Shown: piece after piece, positions 1-8,591 of the stretch
How positions within the stretch are numbered: position 1 is the stretch's first letter
Layout of the letters: the number at the start of each line of letters is the position of its first letter
Assembly: GCA_964558715.1 (NCBI GenBank)
Contig: CAZLFD010000018.1
Span: 1 to 25,350, forward strand
DNA from: JBGSOV01 sp964558715
GTDB lineage: Bacteria; Patescibacteriota; Gracilibacteria; CAIRYL01; GCA-016699755
Length of the DNA stretch: 25,350 nt
Direction of reading: 5' to 3'
The notes under the pieces: generated by a model
The model's input: the letters and a program-made list of their open reading frames with translations, nothing else
Told to the model about the DNA's origin: nothing
Database searches by the model: none
Made by a program: the position numbers and the translations under genes

Positions 1-20
1 TGATATACTACTCAAGAATT

Positions 21-1454
21 TTAGAAATTTTCCTCTCTAAAGTTGTCTAGACCCTCTACAATATTCACACGCGAAACCTGATAGCCGATTTTATTGGTGC
101 GGTTCCAGCTGCCGTGCTCGGCGATAAAGATGTCGCCTTGAAACTGCGTTGGAAACATCTCGCCTGTATAAAACTTCATCCCCAAAGCGGCAACGTGCGG
201 GCCAAGCTTGATCTTTGGCGGAGTGAATTCGGCGCAGCTTGCTTGATCATCGAAGTTATCATCCCAAATATCACCCTGGTGGCAATACGGAAAACCAAAA
301 TGCAGGTTTGGTGCCCACGCGGCGTTCAGCTCATCTGCCGGAATATCATCACCCATGCGGTCACGGCCGTTGTCGGTAAACCACAGTACATCTGTTTCTG
401 GGTGCCAGTCGAAGCCCACCGTGTTACGGATGCCGCTGGCGAAAATCTGAAAATCACTGCCATCAAGCTCGATACTGGCAATCGTCGCGTAACGTTCGTC
501 GTCTCTTTCACACACGTTGCAGGGTGCACCGATGCCAAGATACAAGCGATCGTCTGGCCCTTTCGCTAAGTATTTCCAACCGTGGCTGCGGTCGGTTGGC
601 AAGCCGTCATAAATCACCTCCGGCTCGGGTGGGTTGGTAAGATCAGCTTCGATATCTGGGTAGCGGAGAATGCGATTTACCTCTGCCACATACAGATCGC
701 TATCTACAAACTCCACGCCATTTGGTTGCCACATGCCGCTGGCAATGGTGAATTTCTGGTCCGCCACCAAATCATTATCCGAATCTACCAGCGCGTACAC
801 CGAACCACCGTCACGGTTACCCACAAAGATGGTGCCGTTGTCCCCACGTGCCAACGAACGGGCATTCGTCACATTTTCTGCGAAGTAATGGATGCCGAAA
901 CCGGGGGGCAATTTGATCTGTTCCAGTAATCCGGTTGCCGGTGGATTATTGTTTTCGACTTCTGTGTAATGAAAAAACTGCAGACTCCACTTTGGCTGTA
1001 TGCATAATCCGTCTTCACAGCCGCAACGCCAGTATTGTTTTGCCTTTTCAAATGAACATGAGTACGACAGGTGAAATGTAGTGCTGCTATCAAGTTGCAC
1101 ATTTTCTGGCAGCTCACTGATGGCAAAACCTAGGTTCCACGAACCAATTGTATTAGTGCCGATATATTCGAGTGGCGACCAGGCTTCTGCAGTCCGTAAA
1201 TATCCCCGATTGGAGATGGCGGTCATAGTATCATCTTGTGCATCGACGATAGTGAGTGACTGCCAGGTCGAACCGCAATCTACCACGAGTTCAGACTGTA
1301 CTGACTGCTCAGAAAAAAACGGCTCCAAAAAATTGGTCGCAACCGGAAAACCCACCTGCGAACTAAACTCTTCGCAATCGTTGGCAGCAAGCGCATATGG
1401 AAACAGGCAAAAGAACATCAGACCCGCAAGTGAAATCAGTTTACGGCAGTACAT
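21..1454 (-). CDS. Secreted sorbosone/PQQ-glucose-dehydrogenase-like beta-propeller protein, C-terminus probably cut short
   Basis: The 477-residue product begins with a signal peptide (MYCRK, hydrophobic stretch, cleavage near ALA at 22-24), so it should act outside the cytoplasmic membrane. Residues about 25-165 form an unrecognised Cys-containing domain. From about 180 onward the sequence matches the soluble sugar/sorbosone dehydrogenase propeller family: GWKYLAKGPDDRLYLGIG, then GAPCNVC, then FASGIRNTVGFDWHP and WFTDNGRDRMGDD. Such proteins oxidise sugars with PQQ, but the true substrate and cofactor here are unknown. The ORF ends at EGLDNFREENF, where relatives continue for roughly one more propeller blade. 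The minus-strand sequence just past the stop is open in another frame and reads LKFLSSIS, which suggests a one-base frameshift or sequencing error. It lies 38 bp downstream of the HEAT-repeat transporter gene on the same strand. Confidence 0.75.
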   Translation of the reverse strand: MYCRKLISLAGLMFFCLFPYALAANDCEEFSSQVGFPVATNFLEPFFSEQSVQSELVVDCGSTWQSLTIVDAQDDTMTAISNRGYLRTAEAWSPLEYIGTNTIGSWNLGFAISELPENVQLDSSTTFHLSYSCSFEKAKQYWRCGCEDGLCIQPKWSLQFFHYTEVENNNPPATGLLEQIKLPPGFGIHYFAENVTNARSLARGDNGTIFVGNRDGGSVYALVDSDNDLVADQKFTIASGMWQPNGVEFVDSDLYVAEVNRILRYPDIEADLTNPPEPEVIYDGLPTDRSHGWKYLAKGPDDRLYLGIGAPCNVCERDDERYATIASIELDGSDFQIFASGIRNTVGFDWHPETDVLWFTDNGRDRMGDDIPADELNAAWAPNLHFGFPYCHQGDIWDDNFDDQASCAEFTPPKIKLGPHVAALGMKFYTGEMFPTQFQGDIFIAEHGSWNRTNKIGYQVSRVNIVEGLDNFREENF

Positions 1455-1478
1455 TTTGATTATGGCTAAATCCTTTTT

Positions 1479-1508
1479 ATTCTAGCCAGTTTTTAAAGTC
1501 GCGGACAA
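1479..1508 (-). promoter_or_regulatory. Possible sigma70-type promoter for the propeller gene
   Basis: On the minus strand TTGTCC (1508-1503) and TAGAAT (1484-1479) are separated by 18 bp. The -10 matches five of six consensus bases and the -35 only four. It overlaps the end of the upstream gene, so co-transcription with that gene is also possible. Confidence 0.3.
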
Positions 1509-3952
1509 GCAATGACTCCAGTTTGGTTTAGTTCAGCCTTTTCTCTGTTATACATGATCATGCGTATGGTCCACACTTCGCGTTCGGCATTGACCAATTC
1601 GAATAAGTGCAGCAGTTCTGTTAAGCTGGCATGGGGGAGGTGCTCGAGCAGGGTTGTTTCTGACTGCTTCAATATTTTGGTCACTCGGTGTGCGACTTCT
1701 TGCAGACTGCGTTCCTGAACTCGCTGTTGATATTTCTTCTCCAGTTCACAAATCAATTCTTTGGTCCTGTGCCCCACCTCTTTTTTCTGGTGGAACAAGA
1801 ATTCTACCAGTGTTTCGACGACATGATATTCATTTAGCTTTGCCAAGGCGATGGCGGAATGCCGGCGGATCGCCTCATCTTCATGCACAAGAAGCTTAAG
1901 CAGGTATGATTTTTCCTGAATTGCTCTGGTCGATCCGGCACAGTAAATGCCAAAGCGCAATTCTTCGATTTGGGAAGAACGCAGCATTTCACTCATTTTT
2001 CCGACCAGCACGATGCGTTGATGCGGAAACTGCCACAGGGCGATGATTGCAGCGCTACGCACCTTAGGATGTTCATGCTCCAGAAACGGAGTCAGATGCA
2101 CAATCGTCCCGGCATCGTGAAATAAACCGCAAACAGAAATCGATTCCGCACAAAGTTCCGAATCGTTCGTATGAAGAATGTCGATTAAAAACGGGATGAT
2201 ATCCGGATCGTTCAGATTCGCAAAGACTTTGATGGCAGCGATTTTTAGCTCTTTATTTTTGCTCTTCATGTATATATTACGCAGCGAGGTCTGCACGCGA
2301 TGGCGCGAAAACGCCTGGCTAAAGTACTTTGTACCCAGGTCGAGAAATTTACTGAGGGCTTTTACTGCTTCTAATCGAATATTCGGATTTTCATCTTCAA
2401 AAGCATCAAGAATAGCAGGAATGGCATTGGGTTTTTGCATGCGGCCCAGTACCTGCAAGATTTTAATGCGCACTTCTGGCAGAGCTTGCTTGTCACCAAG
2501 TTTCTCTGTCAAAAAATCTAAAGAGCCTTTGTGTCCGGGCTGGCTCATAATCTCAATGGCATCCATTTTTTCGACGATATTATTCGGTATATTGTATTTT
2601 TTCCGTGTGATCAGCGTATAGTGTTTTGTCAGATTGATAAGAAGGGCGCAGCAAGCTAATGCCATTAGTACCAAACATGTATTCATTACAAAATGCATCT
2701 GTGCTTCGGTAAATAAAAGTTGTGCCACTATTATAAAAAGTGTTCCAATCAATAATCCGAGGGGTTTTGCAACTCCATCCAACAATTCTTTCGCTTCATC
2801 ACGGATCGTTTCAGGGAAAGCATAAAACGTATTTACGAAGGCGCTTTTTCCTACACCTTGCGATATCTCATATGTTCCCTTTGCAAGCAGTACGGTAAAG
2901 ATATTAAAGCTGGCGAGCATACTGATGAATGAGAAAAACTGCATTATCGGAGTAGCCGTAAAGGTGCGCATTACTCCTATGCGATGGAGTAGAGAGCTGG
3001 CAAACAGCAGCTGGACGATCAGTAAAAGTAAGTGGATGATAATATGCACCGAACCTAATCCGTGAATCAATGTTGCAACGTGTTCGGAATCTTGCTTCTT
3101 GATCTGTTCGATGGGAAGCGGCCCGTAGGTCGCTACTTCACTGTACACCACATGATGACTGCGTTCATCCATCTTTTTCGTATATTCGAATTCGATGATG
3201 TGATACGCGGCATATTGCAGGAAAACAACGGCAAAAAGACCTGCCAAAAACCGGTTACGATTGATGATCTGTCGAAAATTCCGCACGACTTCAAGTCTGA
3301 GTGGTTTTGATTTTTGATTGGCTTTGGTCTGCAATACCGGAAAAGTATTGAGATGTCCGATAAAACCGATGATGATGGGGGGGATTAAGAGCAGCAATAA
3401 GCCCACTGGACCGAACATCAATTCGACATTCATCTTATCGATCAGGATCACGATCAGTACTCCCGCAAGAATACCGCCGATCGGTTCCGCACTTTCAATC
3501 ACCGGAAGTACCCGCTCACCCTCGAGTGGAGAAAAAATATTTTCGATAAAAAGTGATATCCAGATACCGATTTGCGCAAGGAATATCGAAATGGCTACCA
3601 AGGCCAGGCCAAAAAATATGAGCGGTGAATCGGTATAGTGTACGCTGACCAACAGTAAAAAAGCGGCAATTGTACTTCCACCCACAATCAAATATCGCGG
3701 AGAGATTTTGCGCAACGCGCCAGAAAGAAGCCATGTACCGAGAATTACAAACAATGCCTGAATGATGTACATCTGTGGCAGTTCATGAGTGGAGTAGCGA
3801 CCCACAAACAATGCCACCAAAATGGTTCCTCCTGAAACAAGCGCCATATGGTAAAAGAGTTTCACCAAAAATGCCGGAATCACCCGACCATATTCATTGG
3901 GCGTTATGTTAAAGAGAGAGCCTTTGCCGCTGAGAATTTTTGCTATTTGCAT
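1493..3952 (-). CDS. Multi-pass MFS/ATP:ADP-antiporter-like membrane protein with C-terminal HEAT repeats
   Basis: From ATG 3952 the product is 819 residues. About eleven hydrophobic membrane segments fill the first ~440 residues. The loop containing YAFPETIRDEAKELLDGVAKPLG resembles the conserved region of Npt1/AAA-type nucleotide transporters and their HEAT-repeat relatives. The remaining ~380 residues are a cytoplasmic alpha-solenoid of HEAT-like units, such as LPEVRIKILQVLGRM, NPNIRLEAVKALSKF, HPKVRSAAIIALWQF and DEAIRRHSAIALAKL. Nucleotide or nucleoside exchange is a reasonable guess for a reduced-genome organism, but no substrate can be read from the sequence. A TTG start 21 codons upstream was rejected because it lies inside the -35 element of a near-consensus promoter; ATG 3952 leaves a leader of about 25 nt. 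No Shine-Dalgarno motif is visible. Confidence 0.7.
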   Translation of the reverse strand: MQIAKILSGKGSLFNITPNEYGRVIPAFLVKLFYHMALVSGGTILVALFVGRYSTHELPQMYIIQALFVILGTWLLSGALRKISPRYLIVGGSTIAAFLLLVSVHYTDSPLIFFGLALVAISIFLAQIGIWISLFIENIFSPLEGERVLPVIESAEPIGGILAGVLIVILIDKMNVELMFGPVGLLLLLIPPIIIGFIGHLNTFPVLQTKANQKSKPLRLEVVRNFRQIINRNRFLAGLFAVVFLQYAAYHIIEFEYTKKMDERSHHVVYSEVATYGPLPIEQIKKQDSEHVATLIHGLGSVHIIIHLLLLIVQLLFASSLLHRIGVMRTFTATPIMQFFSFISMLASFNIFTVLLAKGTYEISQGVGKSAFVNTFYAFPETIRDEAKELLDGVAKPLGLLIGTLFIIVAQLLFTEAQMHFVMNTCLVLMALACCALLINLTKHYTLITRKKYNIPNNIVEKMDAIEIMSQPGHKGSLDFLTEKLGDKQALPEVRIKILQVLGRMQKPNAIPAILDAFEDENPNIRLEAVKALSKFLDLGTKYFSQAFSRHRVQTSLRNIYMKSKNKELKIAAIKVFANLNDPDIIPFLIDILHTNDSELCAESISVCGLFHDAGTIVHLTPFLEHEHPKVRSAAIIALWQFPHQRIVLVGKMSEMLRSSQIEELRFGIYCAGSTRAIQEKSYLLKLLVHEDEAIRRHSAIALAKLNEYHVVETLVEFLFHQKKEVGHRTKELICELEKKYQQRVQERSLQEVAHRVTKILKQSETTLLEHLPHASLTELLHLFELVNAEREVWTIRMIMYNREKAELNQTGVIACPRL

Positions 3953-3983
3953 TTTTGGGGTTCGTGGGGTACACCCATAATTT

Positions 3984-4012
3984 ATTATAACATTTATATA
4001 CAAAAATGTAAA
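3984..4012 (-). promoter_or_regulatory. Strong sigma70-type promoter of the HEAT-repeat transporter gene
   Basis: TTTACA (4012-4007) and a perfect TATAAT (3989-3984) are separated by exactly 17 bp on the minus strand. The predicted transcript start, near 3977, lies about 25 nt before ATG 3952. This excludes the longer TTG-started reading frame. Confidence 0.75.
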
Positions 4013-4047
4013 CAATGACCGCTGCTTAACTGTGCTTCCGAATTTCT

Positions 4048-4076
4048 TTGCAGTTCCGATTACCCTTCATTATGAT
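4048..4076 (+). promoter_or_regulatory. Promoter of the GNAT gene, giving a nearly leaderless mRNA
   Basis: TTGCAG (4048-4053), a 17-bp spacer and TATGAT (4071-4076) form a good sigma70-like promoter, divergent from the transporter promoter 36 bp away. With initiation about 7 nt past the -10, the leader before ATG 4088 would be only about 5 nt. Confidence 0.6.
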
Positions 4077-4087
4077 AGACTGAAAGC

Positions 4088-4576
4088 ATGAGTACAATTC
4101 TGATTAGAAAAAGCGAAGACAAAGATATTGAGGCGGTTTTTGCTTTGATTCAAGAATTAGCAGCATTTGTGAATGATCCGAAGGGTGTAGTAACGACGGT
4201 CAACCAGATGCGAGCAGAACGCAATAATTATGAGTTCTTTGTGGCAGAAGATGTCGAATCGAACACCATTGTCGGTTACGTACTCTACTTTTTCGGATAT
4301 TTTACGTGGAACGGAAAAGTCCTCTATCTCGTCGATTTGTATGTACAAGAAAGGTTTCGTGGGAGAAAGACAGGGTCTCGTTTGCTGAAGGCGGTATTTG
4401 ATGAGGCGAAAGCTCACGATTGCCATATGGTGCGTTGGCAGGTGCGGAGGTGGAATCAGCAAGCGACAGATTTTTATCGGTCATTGGGTACCGAAATCGA
4501 TGATTCGATGCATAATTGTTACCTATCGATTAAGAATGCGGAAGCAGCATTGATTGATCTTGATACTTTAGATTAG
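4088..4576 (+). CDS. GNAT-family N-acetyltransferase, spermidine/diamine acetyltransferase-like
   Basis: This 162-residue cytoplasmic protein has the full single-domain GNAT length and order. The N-terminal strand-helix is IRKSEDKDIEAVFALIQELA. The central strands include GYVLYFFGYFTW and LYLVDLYVQERFRG. The acetyl-CoA pyrophosphate loop is RFRGRKTGSRLL (89-100), and the C-terminal block is WNQQATDFYRSLG. The pattern is closest to the SSAT-like branch, which acetylates polyamines or thialysine-type amines with acetyl-CoA, but the acceptor cannot be deduced. It is monocistronic by appearance: its own promoter lies just upstream, and the ileS leader begins right after its stop. The start is fixed by the promoter position; there is no convincing Shine-Dalgarno motif. 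Confidence 0.85.
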   Translation: MSTILIRKSEDKDIEAVFALIQELAAFVNDPKGVVTTVNQMRAERNNYEFFVAEDVESNTIVGYVLYFFGYFTWNGKVLYLVDLYVQERFRGRKTGSRLLKAVFDEAKAHDCHMVRWQVRRWNQQATDFYRSLGTEIDDSMHNCYLSIKNAEAALIDLDTLD

Positions 4577-4577
4577 C

Positions 4578-4605
4578 TTGCGAAAACCACGCAAAAGCAT
4601 AGAAT
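4578..4605 (+). promoter_or_regulatory. Possible promoter of the ileS leader
   Basis: TTGCGA (4578-4583), a 16-bp spacer and TAGAAT (4600-4605) lie just after the GNAT stop. Initiation near 4612 would place the whole T-box element within the transcript. The spacing is one base short of optimal. Confidence 0.45.
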
Positions 4606-4644
4606 TAATACAGAAAAGCGTTTGATTCCGATTATCCTCGGAAG

Positions 4645-4779
4645 AGCTGCAGAAAGAAACCCCGCCCGTGGCGGGGGAGTAGAATCTGCCGGAAACCTGC
4701 CGTTATAGGAAAATGAAGTGTTCCCCGCTACAACGGGGGAAACCAAGGTGGTACCGTCCTGATTTCTCAGGATCCTTGG
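4645..4779 (+). promoter_or_regulatory. Isoleucine T-box riboswitch, short Stem I type
   Basis: A T-box senses uncharged tRNA and adjusts expression of the synthetase downstream. The 3' module is clear: CCAAGG (4743-4748) pairs with CCTTGG (4774-4779), enclosing the T-box bulge TGGTACC (4749-4755) and an inner hairpin TCCTGA/TCAGGA. TGGT can pair with the ACCA end expected of tRNA-Ile. Upstream, GCAG/CTGC (4649-4652, 4686-4689) closes an internal loop under a CCCCGCC/GGCGGGG stem (4660-4666, 4670-4676). The loop's 3' strand holds ATC (4684-4686), a possible Ile specifier codon. A further stem TTCCCC/GGGGAA (4721-4726, 4736-4741) lies between. The short Stem I recalls the ultrashort ileS T-boxes of Actinobacteria. 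No strong terminator follows, so control may be translational; a weak hairpin with mixed T/C run at 4778-4810 is the alternative. Confidence 0.75.
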
Positions 4780-4820
4780 GAAGATGGATTTCTGTCTGCC
4801 CCTTTCTTTCGTTACGTGAT

Positions 4821-7800
4821 ATGAGTACCAGCCCACGTTTTACACCGGTTTCGTCTAAGGTCGATTTTCCGCAACTCGAAGAGCAGATCCTTGCTTTTTG
4901 GAAAGAAAACGACAGCTTTCGTACATCTTTAGAATTACGGGAAGGCGCCGAACTCTACACTTTTTACGATGGGCCACCATTTGCGACCGGTCTCCCGCAT
5001 TACGGGCATATTCTCGCCGGAGCGATAAAAGACGTAGTGCCGCGCTATCACACCATGCTCGGTAAATACGTCCCACGCCGCTTTGGTTGGGATTGCCACG
5101 GGGTTCCGGTAGAGCACGAAATGGAAAAACAACTCGGCTTTAAAAACCGCGAAGACATCGAGCGCTATGGTATTAAAGAATTTTGCGAAGCCTGTCGTGG
5201 CATCGTGCTCAAGCACACGGCCGAGTGGGAAAGCACTGTCGAGCGCATGGGGCGCTGGGTCGATTTTCAGAATGATTACAAGACGATGGATCCTGACTAC
5301 ATGGAATCGATTCTGTGGGTATTCGCGCAACTCTGGAAAAAAGGAATGATCTACGAAGGCAAAAAAGTCGTCGCGTATTCGCCCAAACTCGCTTCCACGC
5401 TTTCTAACTTCGAGGCGAACCTCAATTATAAAGATATCGATGACCCAGCGGTGACGGTAAGATTTGAGCTGGCGGATGAACCGGGCACCTACCTGCTCGC
5501 GTGGACGACAACACCATGGACACTTGTTTCAAACCTGGGTTTGGTTGTGAGCCCTACGTTGGAATATGTGAAGGTCGAGTTTGATGGCGACCAGTATATC
5601 CTTTCAAAAAGTATCTTCGAGCGCGACGATGGAAAGGTCTTCGGTTTCTCCAGCAAAGAAGTTGAACCAGAACGAGAGGTAGTCGAAACAATGAGCGGCT
5701 CCGATCTGGTTGGCAAACGCTACACACCATTATTCCCATTCTTCAAAGACCACCCCAATGCTTTCCAAGTATTTGGCGATGATTTTGTCAGCGACAGCGA
5801 AGGAACCGGAATCGTACACATGGCACCGACTGGCGAAGATGACGCGCGTATCTTGCAGGCGAATGATGTCGAGCTCTTTTATCCCTTTACCGATACCTGT
5901 TACTTCGATGAATCCGTTCCGCCCCTCAAGGGTAAATATTTCCGCTACGATCCGGTGGTAGAAGGCTCCAAAGAAAATAATGCTAACGATTGGGTGTTAC
6001 GCCAACTAAAGGAATCCGGACAACTCGTGAAGCGCGAACAGATTCGCCATAGCTACCCACACTGCTGGCGTACCGATTGTGCGCTTATGTATCGCGGCGT
6101 ACATACTTTTTTTGTTGACGTACAAGGTATCAAGCAAGGCTTGCTCGAGAAAAACGCTGAGATCAACTGGGTGCCTGAGCATCTCAAGTACGGGCGTTTT
6201 GGTAAGATGCTCGAAAACGCGCCTGATTGGGCGATATCGCGCAGCCGCTATTGGGGCGCACCGATTCCTGTATGGAAATGCGAAGCTTGTGAGCATCGCG
6301 AAGTCGTTGGTTCGATAAAAGAAATCGCGCAAAAGGCAACGAAAAAATCATCCTTCTTTGTAGCGCGCCATGCCGAGGGCGAACATAATGTGCAGGGTAT
6401 CATCAGCAGCGCACTTGACGACAATGTTGCTTTAACTGCTATAGGAGAAGAGCAAGCTAAGGCATTGGGTGAGCAATTAAAAGATAAGAATATTGAGCTA
6501 ATAATTTGTTCACCATTGCTGCGCACACAGCAAACGGCGCAGATCGTTAAAGAAACAGCCGGTATTTTTAGCGAAATCGTCATCGATGAGCGCATAAAAG
6601 AAATCGATGCCGGCACGATGGACGGTGAAAAGATGAAGGATTGGGAGAAGATATACTCTTCGCCGCAAAGCCGCTATTTCGAAAATCCGCACAATGGTGA
6701 ATCGTCGCACATGGTCGGTTTGCGCATTGTCGATTTTATGCACGATATCCGCGACAAGTATCCCGATACGAATATCCTCATTGTTACGCATGGTGCGGTT
6801 GTGCGCAGTTGCCTGCATTATTTTCATAACCTGCCTAACGATAAGGTGTTCAAAACGCCGATTCCACCGGCATCGTTCCATGAATTCTCCTTTTCCGCTC
6901 GACCAGAAAACGATAATCGAGAAATCGACCTGCACCGCCCATATATCGACCAGATCACTTTTGACTGCCCGAAGTGCAACGGAATCATGAAACGAGTTCC
7001 CGACGTACTCGACTGCTGGTTTGAGAGCGGCTCAATGCCGTATGCGCAAAACCACTTCCCGTTCCGTACAAACCCCGATACCACCGATTGCCCAGATGGA
7101 TTCCCTGCCGACTTTATTGCCGAGGGGCTCGACCAAACACGCGGTTGGTTTTACACGCTGCATGTACTTGCGAATGCGCTCTACGAGAATCCATCTTTTA
7201 AAAATGTGGTGGTGAATGGCATCGTGCTCGCCGAAGATGGGCATAAGATGAGTAAGTCGAAAAAGAACTATCCCGTCCCGCAGATCATCTTTGATAAATA
7301 CGGCGCCGATGCGATGCGCTTTTACTTGCTCAATTCGCCAGTGGTGCGTGCCGAAGACTTCCGTTTTTCTGAAGATGGAGTGGCAGAGGTGTTGCGCAAG
7401 GTCATCTTGCCATTGTGGAACTCGTATTCGTTTTTTGTCACCTACGCCAATATCGATGAGTGGAATCCACAGGGAAGCGATCAGCAATCTAAAAACGGCA
7501 AACAGGAGGAATCGCAAAACAAGCTTGGCCGTTGGATTTTGGCTGAGCTTGGTCATCTTGTCCGCGATTTCCGTAAAGAAATGGATGCCTATCAACTTGA
7601 AGCAGCGTGTCGTGAGATACCAGAATTTCTCGATAAATTGACGAACTTCTACATCCGCCGCAGTCGTCGCCGTTTTTGGAAAAGTGAAGCCGATGCCGAT
7701 AAGCAGGCGGCATTCGAGACACTGTACACCGTACTTAAAACCATCGTCGGTGTCATTGCGCCGATTACTCCATTCGTCGCTGAAGCAATCTGGAAAAACC

Positions 7801-8582
7801 TCCGTTCCAAAGACGAGCCAGAATCAATCCACCATACCGATTTCCCAAAGGCCGAAGACTTTGCGGATGACGCCGAACTCAGAAAAGAAATCGATGCCGT
7901 GCGTACCGTAATTTCACTTGCTCTTGCCGTCCGCTCCAAACAGAAGATCCGCGTGCGCCAACCTTTATCTGTGATGAAAGTGGCGCTACCATCCTCTATT
8001 AGTAATGATATGGTCTTGGCGAATAATGAAGTCATTGCTGAAGAAGTGAACGTAAAGGCCTTAGAAATTTGCCAAGATCCAGATCAATTGGCAGAAAGTT
8101 ATGCCAAGCCAGATGCGCGTAAGCTGGGCTTAAAGTTCGGCAAAGAAGTTCAAGACATCATCCGTGAAGCAAAAGCAGGAAACTTCCTCGAAAAAGCGGG
8201 CAAAGTCAATGTTGCTGGTAAATGGGAGCTCGAAGCAGATGAAGTGGAGATCGGTTTTGCCGGTAAAGCCGGGCTCGATGTCGAATCGGAGAAGGGCATT
8301 GTGGTTGCACTCGATACCGAAATCACTGAAGAGTTGAAGCAAGAAGGGATTGCGCGCGAAATCATCCGCCACTTGCAAGAGATGCGCAAAGACGCCGACT
8401 ACGATATTGCCGATCGCATCACGGTTGCCATTTCTGGCGCAGATACCGTGCTTGCTGAATTCAAAGAAATGATTGCCAGTGAAGTATTGGCAGAATCCGT
8501 CGTAGAATCACTTTCTTCTGCAGATAGTGAAAAGCCTGTAGAGATTGAAGGCACAAGCATAACCTTGGCGATTAAAAAATAG
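4821..8582 (+). CDS. ileS: Isoleucyl-tRNA synthetase (type 2) with an inserted histidine-phosphatase domain
   Basis: The enzyme charges tRNA-Ile with isoleucine. At 1253 residues it exceeds the usual ~1050. Seen: class I signature HYGH (60-63), KMSKS (809-813), editing-domain blocks TTTPWTL and GTGIVHMAPTGEDD, Zn-site pairs CEAC and CPKC, and a C-terminal domain of the type-2/eukaryote-like branch (LGLKFGKEV). Between GSIKEI and DLHRPYID, where relatives have a short linker, about 180 residues (510-690) form a complete histidine phosphatase: RHAEGEHN with His517, then SPLLRTQQTA, KEIDAGTMDGE and THGAVVRS, so all catalytic positions are kept. The start ATG 4821 was chosen because an upstream in-frame start would translate the T-box. 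The phosphatase segment is locally richer in A/T than its flanks. A strong terminator follows. Confidence 0.95.
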   Translation: MSTSPRFTPVSSKVDFPQLEEQILAFWKENDSFRTSLELREGAELYTFYDGPPFATGLPHYGHILAGAIKDVVPRYHTMLGKYVPRRFGWDCHGVPVEHEMEKQLGFKNREDIERYGIKEFCEACRGIVLKHTAEWESTVERMGRWVDFQNDYKTMDPDYMESILWVFAQLWKKGMIYEGKKVVAYSPKLASTLSNFEANLNYKDIDDPAVTVRFELADEPGTYLLAWTTTPWTLVSNLGLVVSPTLEYVKVEFDGDQYILSKSIFERDDGKVFGFSSKEVEPEREVVETMSGSDLVGKRYTPLFPFFKDHPNAFQVFGDDFVSDSEGTGIVHMAPTGEDDARILQANDVELFYPFTDTCYFDESVPPLKGKYFRYDPVVEGSKENNANDWVLRQLKESGQLVKREQIRHSYPHCWRTDCALMYRGVHTFFVDVQGIKQGLLEKNAEINWVPEHLKYGRFGKMLENAPDWAISRSRYWGAPIPVWKCEACEHREVVGSIKEIAQKATKKSSFFVARHAEGEHNVQGIISSALDDNVALTAIGEEQAKALGEQLKDKNIELIICSPLLRTQQTAQIVKETAGIFSEIVIDERIKEIDAGTMDGEKMKDWEKIYSSPQSRYFENPHNGESSHMVGLRIVDFMHDIRDKYPDTNILIVTHGAVVRSCLHYFHNLPNDKVFKTPIPPASFHEFSFSARPENDNREIDLHRPYIDQITFDCPKCNGIMKRVPDVLDCWFESGSMPYAQNHFPFRTNPDTTDCPDGFPADFIAEGLDQTRGWFYTLHVLANALYENPSFKNVVVNGIVLAEDGHKMSKSKKNYPVPQIIFDKYGADAMRFYLLNSPVVRAEDFRFSEDGVAEVLRKVILPLWNSYSFFVTYANIDEWNPQGSDQQSKNGKQEESQNKLGRWILAELGHLVRDFRKEMDAYQLEAACREIPEFLDKLTNFYIRRSRRRFWKSEADADKQAAFETLYTVLKTIVGVIAPITPFVAEAIWKNLRSKDEPESIHHTDFPKAEDFADDAELRKEIDAVRTVISLALAVRSKQKIRVRQPLSVMKVALPSSISNDMVLANNEVIAEEVNVKALEICQDPDQLAESYAKPDARKLGLKFGKEVQDIIREAKAGNFLEKAGKVNVAGKWELEADEVEIGFAGKAGLDVESEKGIVVALDTEITEELKQEGIAREIIRHLQEMRKDADYDIADRITVAISGADTVLAEFKEMIASEVLAESVVESLSSADSEKPVEIEGTSITLAIKK

Positions 8583-8591
8583 CGAGATACT

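Noticed and set aside
114..929. Plus-strand ORFs of 115-151 residues opposite the propeller gene
   Set aside because: Overlapping shadows of a clear minus-strand protein family, without recognisable domains.
3953..4015. Extended N-terminus of the HEAT-repeat transporter from TTG 4015
   Set aside because: The TTG overlaps the -35 of a near-consensus promoter whose start site lies downstream, and the added residues look like translated leader.
4778..4812. Intrinsic terminator for the ileS T-box (GGGAAGA/TCTGCCC then T/C-rich run)
   Set aside because: One mismatch in a short stem, a 10-nt loop and no uninterrupted T-run; mentioned only as an alternative.
4713..4820. Upstream in-frame start for IleRS adding 36 residues
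   Set aside because: It would translate the T-box structure; the family N-terminus fits ATG 4821.
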